Below, one piece after another: positions 50,626 through 59,907 of a stretch of DNA of 64,000 nucleotides; the stretch's first letter is position 1; the number at the start of each line of letters is the position of its first letter. Position numbers and translations under genes: made by a program. The stretch lies in assembly GCA_022592445.1 (NCBI GenBank), contig JABYQR010000035.1:62001-126000 (forward strand), in the 5' to 3' direction. The notes beneath the pieces were generated by a model. That model made no database searches and was not told where the DNA came from. It was given only the letters and a program-made list of their open reading frames with translations. Origin of the DNA: Cytidiella melzeri. Its lineage: Eukaryota > Basidiomycota > Agaricomycetes > Polyporales > Irpicaceae.

Positions 50626-50723
50626 AGAACTCTCTGGAACCTTGTGGAACTTGCTGGAACTATGATGTCATAGTATAGAACATTCCATTAGATGATGTCA
50701 TAGTTCATAGAACCTTCTGGAAA
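50626..50723 (+). promoter_or_regulatory. Heat-shock-element-like cluster in the LTR
   Basis: Three GGAAC pentamers recur exactly every 10 bp at 50636, 50646 and 50656. A GAAcaTTC pair lies at about 50678-50685. A perfect three-unit element GAAccTTCtgGAA lies at 50710-50722. Together they match the nGAAnnTTCnnGAAn logic of HSF binding, about 180-270 bp upstream of the LTR TATA box. A direct repeat GATGTCATAGT is interleaved. Function is inferred. Confidence 0.5.
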
Positions 50724-51065
50724 AGTCTAGCCTTGGAGCTGGGTCATGGGGTCAGGTCATGGGGACAATTGCTATTGGTTGATTATTGAAGTGGCACCAC
50801 TAGGGCATAGGGCATGCTTAGTAAGGTAGATTACTTCGCTTACTCATGTAGGTATTAGGGGTCTTAGGGTAGTACCTGGGGTCCTCCCCTTTATGTATAT
50901 ATAGAGGTACTCCTGAGGGCATATCCCCTCAGTCTTATCCACTCTGTTGAACCAGGACTACTCAGTACCCACCAGTAGTTTGCTCACCACCACTCTTACT
51001 CTCTATCTCACCACATCCCCCTCAAGTTAACCAACTTATCTGGTGAGTGTAGCATTACTGTTACA

Positions 51066-51070
51066 GTTAT
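51066..51070. repeat. Solo LTR target-site duplication, right copy
   Basis: GTTAT matching 50379-50383, immediately after the terminal CA of the LTR. Confidence 0.75.
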
Positions 51071-53590
51071 CGGTCTGTAGTTTGCAATCTCACGTTGGTC
51101 TTTCTTCTTGTAGATCGGGACTATCCACCCTTGCGCGAATTTTGTGTCCTCTGCCACACCAAATTCTTCTATGTCGTTGAAGACTTTGCATAAAATGTCT
51201 AGTACGTCAATCACCTTCTTTTTTTGTTGCGCACTAGCTTTTCTATTTCTCATCACTGTAGTGTATTGTTGGTGTACTTCCTTCCACAATTCGTATAGGA
51301 TCCCGTCAATTCCCGGCGCTTTACCTACACTGCACAACTTCAGCACGTTTTCAAGGTCATCTCTCATAATCTTCTTCTTCAGTGCTTCCTTCGCACTCCT
51401 TTTGAACTTCCGTTTAATGTGTCTTAAGACTTCTTCAATCTCCTGTTTTCTTGTAGCTTGGGTTACTTCTCCTACTCCTTCCTTTTGTAGGTTTTCATGG
51501 TATTGGGCCGCTGCCTCCGCCATCAAGTCTGACCTCTCTATGTATTTTGGTGGGTTTCGAGGGTCATACTCAGGGTGTCCTTCCGGTTTTCCTGATTCCG
51601 GGTCTCTCAGGCTCATAATTATATCTCTGGGCATGGCCGTTTTATTGGATCTTATCCATGTTTTGTTTATCTGCTCCCCGTACATCCAATTATTTGTTGC
51701 TACTGCCGTTCTAGTCGCGTTAAATCTCCTAGCTTCTAAATCTTTAATTCTCTCCAGCAAGATCGCCGCTTCCTCCGTTGCTTTCTCACTCAATTCTAGC
51801 TCTGTGTCGTTGAGTAACGTTCCTCTTTCCTTTCTTAGTTTTTCTATTCTCCTGGCTAACTTCGGTATTTTCTTTTTGGCTAGGTTTCTTGCCGTCGCTG
51901 TAATGTCCCTCTTGAACTCTGCATACAGGGTTTGTGCGTTATGTTGTTCTGTTCTCTGGTCGTTTGCCGGTATGTCCCTTAAAAGTTCCTTTCCTTTTTC
52001 CACTACATACTTCTGAAACTCGTGGTCAGCCAGGATCGTTTTAGGGATTACCCAACGTCCCTCTCCTACAAACGGGAGTTTCTTGTCAGTCAACAAGACT
52101 GATATCATCATATGGTCTGATCTCATCCCTTCTACTGTTTCGCTTTGCCAATTCATTGCTGTTCTTGCCAGGGTAGGCGTTATGTACATCCTGTCAAGTC
52201 TCGACATGGCTCTACCGGATTCTTGGCTGAAAGTGAACATCCTGGAGTTCGGGTATGTTTCCCTCCAAGCATCTATTAGGTTAAGTTTCATGCATAGCTC
52301 TTGCAGCTGATAGACTGGTCCTCTAGGGTCCATTCGTGCTGGAAAGCAATCAATTTTTTCTTCCACTATGTTAAAGTCTCCGATCATCGCATCCGGTTTT
52401 GGACCTCCATTCGTTTCCCAGAATGCTCCTATTTGTTTCCACATCTCCTCGTTTTCTACATGGTCATTTGGAGCATAGACGTTGAGGATTCACATCGTTA
52501 CTACCCTGTGCCACGTCAGGGTGAGCATTAAAGCCCTTCCCGGGATGATTTCAGTGACTGACACTTTCTCCGCATCCAGTCTTTCTTTGTTTACTACGAA
52601 GGCCACTCCTTTGGATGAACTCGCTCGTTCGGTTGGTTCCGAATGTAGAATAAGGAGTCTTTTTCCAAACAGCCTGTGGAGGTCTTCTACGTGCGGTTGC
52701 GTCAGGTGAGTTTCTTGTATTGCTATCACTGCCAGCTTCTTTTCTCTCACAATTTGGTTTATTTTATTCCATTTTTCGCTCGCTTGCGCACCCGCTTGGA
52801 TGGGTCCTCTTCCTTTCATGTTCATTGAGGCTATTTGGATGTTCGCCGCTGTTTGTTTGCGGTTTGGCCTTGTCCTTTCTTGTCTCTCATTCCCTCTGTC
52901 TCTGTCAAGCTGTTGGGTAGATCCTCCAGTGGAGGAGTCACCTGGTGAGTACGGGTTCACCAAACTCACTCGGGGATATTGATTGGGGGGTATGGGGTGA
53001 CCTTGCCCGTCACCTAACTCTCTGTGGCCTTCATTGGCAGTGGTGACGACGGGCAGATAACCTCTGCCTCGGGCCTCAGAGAGGCTGTTTACCGTGGCCA
53101 AGTTGCTAACCGTGTGTGTTTGTGTGTTTGATCTTTGTTCAGGTGGGGGCGACCGACCTCAATAGGTTTTTTCCGCACGTCATACGGTTGATAGGCAAGC
53201 GTTAGGCCGTTCGTTCGGGATTCAGCCCAGGTACCTCCTTGTCCGATCTTAGGTGTACTCGGGGGTCTCTCAGCAGGTGCGCCATTCCTATGTGTTTGTT
53301 TTTTTGGGAGACCTCCAGCTTTCCTGTCACTAAGGGTGGCTTAGCCAGTATATTTGGGCTATCAGTCTCCTTTTCCGACGCTTCATGCGCGTCCATTCCT
53401 CAACCTTTTAATTTTCGGACTCTTCGCCTTAGCGTGTATTTTGTATTTTTTGTTTGTTCAGTGGTTTCAGACTTGTTATGTCTCACAAATCAATCTCTTA
53501 TTCATCATGTAACATGTGCGTAAAGACAGTTGTGTCGGAGTGTTATGTGAGTCTCAGGGTAAGGTAGTAGCATGAGGTCCCTTCATCCTA

Positions 53591-55963
53591 TCAGATACCT
53601 CTCCCTCTGCCCCCGTTTCCTCTTCCTCCTCTGGCCCTGCCACCCCTGCCTCTCTCTCCCCTGCCCCCTCTCGAGGATCTATTTCCGCCATCTGTTGCAA
53701 TCGTGGTAAACTCGGTCGGTGGGGCTGGCTCTGTTGGGGCCTTCGGGGGCTTCGAGGTTGTCGTAGGTCGGAGGTCGCTGTTGTAAAGCCATCCTGGCTC
53801 CGTGAGGATCGGGCATAGGGGCAACAGGTGGAGGGCACTCGTGCACACTCCGCATTGCCAGGCCGTGAACTGCGTTGTGTTCATTCCGATGAATGGGTCC
53901 GCGAAGTTCGCCTGCATCGCCTTGTCTCTGAAAGTTCGCCACTGGATGATATCGTACGTAGGGGTGGCGAGGAAGAGGTGGGCCACTCTTTGCGTTGTAC
54001 CATCGTCTTTTCTGGCTTCCACAATCTTGACTTGAGAGAATTCCTTACCATCTTTACTGCAAGGCTCGGTTGCATGTCACAGAGGTGGGCCTGATTTTTG
54101 ACTATGCCCAACAGGACGTCATCAAGTCCGCACTCATTGAACACATTGTCCACCAGTCCTCATATGACGTGCACCTCTTCATCCCCGAAGCCGCTAATGC
54201 TGCCTATGTATGAGTCAAAGGTCGGTCCGTTGGATGAGAGGAAGAGAGTGCCTTCCGTGGTAGAAATGCATCCTCCGCACAAGTTCAGCAGATCGTAGTA
54301 CTGTTCGTCGAAGTTGTAAATGAGGAAATTATATGGCGGTATACGGTTTCCTGGCCTATCCTGAGCTGGGGACGGTGCTGTGATGCGAATTCCCTGAGGC
54401 GCGCCCACTGTGCGTCGTAACAGTGACAGAATTTCCTCCTTCCTCGCCTGCTCCGTTGAGCCCCCTGGCCTTCCTTTCCCCGCCTGTCGTACTAGTAGTG
54501 AAAACCCCGGTACTTTAGGCCACGCCTCTGCCTGTTTGTTGGAGAGGTTGTTGAACGCAAAGTACGGATTGTTCCCTCTTACGGATTCGAAGTTTGCCGT
54601 CGGAGTGGAGAATTCGAGGTCATGGGTTTTCTGGGTCCTCGGAGCATGCGGTAGTTGGGTTGGAGTCGTAGCACGAGAGTCGTGGACGTCGTTCTTGGAC
54701 CCGTCAGTGCGGAGAGCAGCTAGCGGCATCTTACTAACGTTGGCCTTAGTCAAGCTGTGGTTGGAAGGATTTGTTGTCTTTCTCGCTACGGCAACCTCGT
54801 TGGACGAGGGTGCGGTAACTTCGTTCGACAGGGCTGAGGGTGTTGTGGTTGCAGAGAGGGGGGGAGGAGGGTGATCGCATCTCTGTCATCCTCCATGTTC
54901 CCAGTTGGGCTGAGAGGTCCTCGGAAGTCGCTCGTCAATGGAGGCCGTCCTCCCTGTACCTCTGTCCCGGAGGCTGTACACGTAGCGTCCTCCATTTCCA
55001 GGTCCACATCAAAACTGCCCGTTGCCCTCCAAAGCTCTTCCTCCTCTGATCCTCCTCCTGCTGGCGTCGTTTGTCTGCTCACCCTGCGTTTCTCTCTTAC
55101 CCTCACTCTCGTTTGCTCGTGGGGGGAGTCAGCTAAATTGTACGGGACTATGGTTCTCTTTGGGAAGGGTGTAAGAGTTGGCGGAGTAGACGCAGTTCTG
55201 GGGGAGGTCAGTCTTGGTTTTGCCGTTGTTGACTTGCTCTTCCCCTTTTTCCTCGTTCCCTGGATAGAGGGCAGGGTTGGCTCTGCGTGCGTTGGAGACG
55301 GGTTCCCCTGGTTGTTGGTGTCAGTTTGTGTTTTCAGCTTCTCAGTTCTGCACGTACGTTTCCTTCTTTATCTCGCGCACCCTCCCCAATGTCTAATCCC
55401 AGCGTGTCGAGTCCCAGGATTTCAAATCTATTCGCGGGGAAGGGGAGTGGCTCTGTATTTCCTCGTTCGCCTTCTTCCCCTTCTGTCCTTTTCTCCACCG
55501 GTACTTCTGTCTGGGTCTTTGCGCTCGACTTTCCTGCCTTTGTAATCTTCAATCGTTTCCCCTGCTTTTGCTTGCCGGGTACTACTATAAACGGGTTGTC
55601 GTTCGCATTTGCCGTTGTTGTAGATGCGTACCTTCCCACGTTGTTGCTCTCTGTCGTGAGTGAGGGGGGCGTTACTGGGGCGGTCGTTAGGGAATGATTA
55701 GAGGTGGATGTGGATGTCGACAATGGTGTGGGGAGGGACTTCTCTGCTTCGTCTCTTCCTGATGCCGTCTTGTCCGCGCCTTGCTCGTTTGACTTTTCCC
55801 CTTCCTTCCTCATCTTGTTCGCCAGCATACGTGCCTGTCGTTCTTCCGCATCCATTCTGGCTGCCGCACTCGGAGTAGGGAAGCTCTGGTCGCAGAGTGT
55901 CGACGTGGTTGGGGGTGGAGTCTTAGTCCACGTTCTCGGAGTGGTTGGGGAGGGTGATGACAT
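53591..55963 (-). pseudogene. LINE ORF1 (nucleic-acid-binding protein), frameshifted
   Basis: Protein-like segments in different frames follow one another. 55963-55334 is Thr/Ser/Lys-rich (QARMLANKMRKEGEKSNE, NPFIVVPGKQKQGKRLKITK). About 55106-54860 is acidic (SEEEELWRATGSFDVDLEME). About 54860-54030 is the best-folded part (NPYFAFNNLSNKQAEAWPKV, PYNFLIYNFDEQYYDLLNL, NVFNECGLDDVLLGIVKNQ). 54022-53591 has VAHLFLATPTYDIIQWRTF and ends in an RGG-type tail (RGGRGERGRGGRARGGRG). An in-frame TGA at 54160-54162 breaks the third segment. One shift falls at a G-run near 54860 and another near 54022. The RGG tail suits an RNA-binding chaperone packaging LINE RNA. The short gap before ORF2 (53590-53102) holds no clear frame. 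Confidence 0.65.
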
Positions 55964-57908
55964 CTTGTGTTTTCTAGGTGATATTCGTCAGTCTCTTGAA
56001 GAAGGTTTGGATACGTTTGTTGCACTGTCTTTACTTTCTCGTCTAGTGAACTGCAGTACCTGCTAGTTTGTTTCCCTATTTATAGTCTAGATTCCCCCTC
56101 TGTCTGGTTTTCCGCGCCATATCCAACTCCTGCTCCTCATTTTGTTGGGGATATTTTGAAATTGTCCGGGATTTGGTAGGTAAGCGTGAGGCACGTCTCC
56201 TGTTTGTTGCGAGGTTTGTTTTTTACCTTCTTCATTGGTTGTTTTGTCTCTGTTTTTGCGTCTCTCCTGTGTTAGTTAGTATCTCTTTGGGGTTCTCTCA
56301 TTTTCTGAATCCCATTGTAGTTCTAGAGCCTAACATTTCCCTCTTCTTACGTTTCTGTTTCGTCGGACGGGTTTTTTCGAGTAAAGGATTGTGTTTGGAT
56401 TACGTTGTGCTACGTATTGTACTGCCTAACCCCTATCCTTATGCCTTGAGGGGCTTCCGCGTGGTTTACTTTCTCGTCAGTTTTCTGTAGTAATGCTAGT
56501 CATCCCAACTACTCATTGTCGTCGTTTCCTTTACTTCGTCCTCTCCCCAGCTCCCCAGTTCCCTCACCCTTCTGTGACTTTGCTTGAGGACGTACTTGTC
56601 TACCATGAATGATAAACGAGTTTTGAGAGGGGGAGTGAAGTCCTTTCTGTCAACTATAATGAGGATAGTTGTCGAGCCGTTGTTGGGTTTGGCTTTGAGA
56701 ACGAGTTTGTTTCTCAGGGTCCCGAGCTCTCCTGTGATCCTGAACACATGGCAGGAGATTCGGTTGTCCGGCATCCGGATTGTTGTTATTTTAGGTTTTC
56801 CCGCCTGTTTTGTTTGTTTCCGCTTGTTCCCGCCGCCCGCCTTTTATCATTCCGCGCGGATAACTCATTTTGATATTCTTCTTTTGTCTTATCCAAGTTT
56901 CTAAAATAATATAAAAACCCTGTATTTGCATAGCCATTGAGTAACATTGTGTTCATTCTTTTCGAGCTGCCTCCCGTGCGCGCATACAACCCTGCCAAAA
57001 ACAACACGGATTGAGCATCTTCTTCCGATTTTCAGTTTTGTCTGAAGTCCTCCAACTAGAATCCATGTTGGAAGCCCCAAGTTCTGACTGAGGAGTACGT
57101 CTACTTCGGCACCATGCGCTCGCTGAGGTCATGCGCCATCGCCACTAGGCTTCTCCATGCTTCTGGCATGGAGTGTGTTCGGGTCTGTGAGTGGAGGAGT
57201 TTGTTGCTCCGTTACCGTGCTCATGTTCAAGATGTATTGGTTAAGTTACATACTTTTCGTTGAGCCCCCAGTTCCATCTCCCTCTCTCCCATCCTCTTCT
57301 TCTCTTCGTCTTTCTCCTGCTTATTTCTTCCATCTCAAAGAGGGGGAGAGGCGAGTTCTGCGGTTTCCTTGTTGCCTCTGCCTTCTTGTCTTTCACCTTC
57401 CCTCTTTCAACGTCTTCCTCGCCCTTTCCTGGGTTTGTGGGCAAAACGGTCTCTGGCGTTGGGACAGATGGAGGTGCTACGTCTTTGGTATAGGTTGTGT
57501 GAGTGGTAATATAGACCTCTGTTGGTCTATGAATGTCGGAAGAGTCAATCCTCAACTCCTTTGTTTGACTCTTTCCAGAGAGACGTTTACGGGGCATTAT
57601 GGGGGATTGTATGGTTTCCTCCTTCGTTGGTCTTGGTTACTGACCGTTTATATTTCTCCATGTAGGCGTCTGCAGGGCAGTTACGCGAGTATTTCTGATG
57701 TCAGTTTTGTACGTAATTTAGCCAGGAATATGAGCTAGGACATATGGGGTGTGAGGGGTTTTGTTTCTTATGTGGGTTGAAGAGGCATATGTGTCATGGA
57801 TGGCCTGACTAGCCCTTAATTTTCGCAATTTACCTCTTGTTTTTATCTGTAAAACTCCGGGCTGCAGCTCAGTTGCAACCTTCTCTGCACAAACTCCTTT
57901 GCACGTCT
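55964..57908 (-). other. LINE 5' region with unexplained coding-like segments
   Basis: On the minus strand three segments look coding. 57597-57241 encodes a basic protein (MPRKRLSGKSQTKELRIDSS, then SRRKTKRRRGWERGRWNWG). 57060-56786 includes AQSVLFLAGLYARTGGSSKR and GFLYYFRNLDKTKEEYQNEL. 56774-56496 includes SCHVFRITGELGTLRNKLVL and MVDKYVLKQSHRRVRELGSW. Frames shift between them and I recognise no family. They may be an extra LINE reading frame, a captured gene fragment, or an older nested element. Confidence 0.4.
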
Positions 57909-57919
57909 ATTAAGCGCCC
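57909..57919. repeat. LINE target-site duplication, 5' side copy
   Basis: ATTAAGCGCCC, identical to 47020-47030. The bases beyond (GTATCACGTGGC) should be the original continuation of the target sequence. Confidence 0.65.
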
Positions 57920-58420
57920 GTATCACGTGGCTTAGACGCTCCACACGGTCACATTACTTGCTACTACGTCACACTGGCATGTGACTTAGCTTAAGTAAGA
58001 CCACATGGCTACAGACACATGGTTCAGCCCATAGCTAGGATTTGATGTCATAAATGACGTCCACATGGACTCCTTTTGTTCTTTCCTTATTGTTCTCTTT
58101 ATGGAAGGATGTTCTCACAGGTGTGGGAATGGAATACAATAGTTGGTCTCCTTTTAGATAGATTCTCTCACGGGTAGAGTTCTTGGCAAGGTCAAGACAA
58201 TAGCTATTGTTCTCCTTTAGGTAGTTCTTTTGTTCTTCGTTCACACGGCTTCTTGCAAAGCCTGCCCTCAACATGGTCTGTGCGCAGGTCCCTGAAGTCT
58301 ATATATACTGCTACATGTACGCTCCTAGCCCCCCATCTCGACCTCTTGGTCTTTACTGGGCTAGATACTTGTATAAAGTCTGATAGCTGGTGAGAGCACT
58401 GTGCTACACGCCTGCCACCA
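57920..58420 (+). mobile_element. Possible LTR-like promoter sequence
   Basis: Noncoding sequence with a TATATATAC box at about 58302-58310, followed by a CT-rich leader (CCCCCCATCTCGACCTCTTGG), resembling the layout of the solo LTR at 50384. Paired TG/CA ends and a target duplication could not be found, so the boundaries are arbitrary. It may be the older repeat into which the LINE inserted. Confidence 0.25.
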
Positions 58421-59907
58421 CCTCCTCGTCGATATCCACACCGTGTCCCTGTCTGTCACGTCGAGCCCCGTCTCCGTGTCAATATGGTTGTGGTTTATGC
58501 CTCTCGTTGTCTCTTTTATATGATCATGTGTTTCTTCTCAAGGTTCTATTCGGGTCTGTAGGATTCTTCCTTAGTGTTTCTTCCACTGTTCGTTCTCATT
58601 TCCAGATTTTGTTGGGGTTCCATTCCTGACTTCGCTCATCTGTTTCTTTTCGTAGCGCTCATGGTCGGCGTTTTTGGGTTTGGCGCCCGTCCGTCGTTGT
58701 TGTGGTGGTCGTCGTGCCCCACGGCCACTCTACTTTCAGTCCTCTCCTCTCCTTGTTTCAGTCCCATGTCTCTCTGTGGCATATGATTCTACCGGTTCCT
58801 TTCGTTATTATAGTGGGGTTGTCATAGGTGTGTGCATGTTGTGGAAGATGGGGAGTGGGTACCACGATATGACTCCGACGCTCTTCACCTCTACGTTCCG
58901 TCTCCTTAGTTGTTTCCTGCCTCACTCGTCTCGTACTTCAAAGGGTTTTGGTATCTGTTCTCTTTTACTACTACTCTACTGTCCCTGAGTTGTTGTGTTG
59001 TGTGACGTTTGAAGAGGTCTGGCTCTTCTCAGTGCCACGTCTACGCTTATTTTGCGTAGGTCTGGGAGGAACCTTGTGCACTTTTGGTACACCTTATAGC
59101 AATGGCTATGAACATCAGAAGGTCTTCCTGACTAGAGCTACCCTGGAAGGGGCTCTACGAGCATTTCGCCCGGTGAGATGATGGTGGTTCCCTCCAAGCG
59201 CCACTTCTCGTATCCCATAACCCATACCTTTTTGCGTATCCCGAGGGGTATGGGTTATGAATCGACTGTACTCCTATTCTAAGAAAAGCTTTTTGCACAA
59301 GAGAGTGATTAATGGGTATTTAATGATATTCTGAGATTATATTGCATTATAATGGTATTTTTGCAGAGCACTATGGACCTTCAAGCTTCATTATGCGCGG
59401 CCCAATCGTCCGTTGCCTGTCGCCCCTGAAAGTCTGTACATGAGGGTTTCATTCCGTCACGCTGCATTCGATTCACTGATAATTTCTGCCTCGAGTCGCG
59501 TTATCGCAAGCACTTCCAAATGGTAACAGTGGTTTGAACGGCTCTCGGCACAATGTGGCTAAGTATCACTTTCATCATGGTTTCGCTCCGCATGCATGGC
59601 ATACACTTATATATGAGAATACGTTGTCGAAACAGTTACTACGGACACATAATTTGCGGGATCGTCAATCTCATTCACAAATACACATTATATAAGAAAG
59701 CAGTCTGCAGGCCAGTCCTGCGGGCGCGACAGACACAGCAAGTATACCTACAATAGCAATGCTTGTAGCGAGCCCTAACGAGTAGAGGTGGAGGGTGAGA
59801 GATGTATGAAAATTCGTGAATGAAAGCGTAGAGCTCTCCGGATTATGGAAACATAGGGGAATCATCCTAAATGGGGCGTATTCTATGGCAGTGGTGTTGT
59901 GGAGCAT
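58421..59907. other. Gene-poor T-rich stretch with one strong hairpin
   Basis: 1.5 kb before the GPC1 stop. From 58450 to 59080 the plus strand is pyrimidine-rich, like the LINE, and may be a further decayed transposon fragment; the open stretches are not protein-like. A 13 bp perfect inverted repeat at 59216-59259 is entered separately. The remainder should hold the GPC1 3' UTR. Confidence 0.4.
59216..59259. repeat. Perfect 13 bp inverted repeat (hairpin)
   Basis: CATAACCCATACC (59216-59228) and GGTATGGGTTATG (59247-59259) are exact reverse complements with an 18 nt loop. It is not followed by a T-run and lies in noncoding DNA. It could be a small transposon remnant or an RNA structure. Confidence 0.75.

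Larger units (their letters stand above)
50384..51065 (+). mobile_element. Solo LTR (682 bp) inserted in the LINE reverse transcriptase
   Basis: The insert begins TGTCACAGATTTTC and ends ATTACTGTTACA. It has TG..CA termini with imperfect 7 bp inverted ends (TGTCACA / TGTTACA) and a 5 bp target duplication GTTAT. Removing it with one duplication copy restores the RT codon run exactly. It lacks internal coding sequence, so it is a solo LTR left by recombination. A TATATATAG box at about 50898-50906 points rightward. Upstream are GGAAC-type repeats and a perfect heat-shock element. Ty1/copia origin is a guess from size and from the purine-rich GAGGGGGATG on its minus strand. Orientation is inferred from the TATA box. 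Confidence 0.75.
47276..53101 (-). pseudogene. LINE ORF2: endonuclease, reverse transcriptase, RNase H (nonsense-mutated, LTR-interrupted)
   Basis: One frame runs through the whole span. The endonuclease begins with IQIASMNMKGRG, then AVIAIQETHL, ILNVYAPNDHVENEEMW, AMIGDFNIVEE, SRLDRMYI and MRSDHMMISV (catalytic Asn, Glu, Asp and His present). The RT has GKAPGIDGILYELWK, NYRPIT before the LTR and LLNTDHKMFTKAL after it, ALDQEKAYD, RGVRQGDPLSCLLFNLAIEP and TTLFADDTTVYL. RNase H shows VYTDGSCTKNG, QTGELTAILHAL, IMSDSRYCIDG and WVKGHAGIKENEEADKLA. A CxxC..H..C knuckle (CKICGRTESLEHVLVIC) lies near 47740. Internal stops at 52490, 50162, 48026, 47708 and 47537 are all TGA, and there is no frameshift. 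The true stop is TAA at 47276-47278. The start is unclear: 53101 is a TTG, and an in-frame TGA lies just upstream near 53157. Confidence 0.88.
47031..57908 (-). mobile_element. Non-LTR retrotransposon (LINE with APE endonuclease, RT and RNase H; probably Tad1-like), decayed
   Basis: The element reads on the minus strand, from a 5' end near 57908 to a 24-nt poly(A) tail at 47058-47035. An 11 bp duplication, ATTAAGCGCCC, flanks it (47020-47030 and 57909-57919). From 5' to 3' it holds a 1.9 kb leader with unrecognised frames, a frameshifted ORF1 (about 55963-53591), and ORF2 with AP-endonuclease, reverse transcriptase, RNase H and a zinc-knuckle tail (53101-47276), then a 220 bp 3' UTR. A 682 bp solo LTR interrupts ORF2. 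Without it the element would be about 10.2 kb, long for a fungal LINE, so part of the leader could be an older insertion. Internal stops show it is not autonomous. Assignment to the Tad1 clade is inferred from the domain set. Confidence 0.85.

Noticed and set aside
54871..55545. Long plus-strand open frame over LINE ORF1
   Set aside because: Pyrimidine-rich antisense of a Lys/Glu/Thr-rich frame; hydrophobic Phe/Leu/Ser composition is the usual artefact. The minus strand holds the element's coding signal.
57157..57738. Plus-strand frame of 193 residues in the LINE 5' region
   Set aside because: Antisense of a basic, coding-like minus-strand segment; it has no known domain and biased Cys/Leu/Ser/Phe composition.
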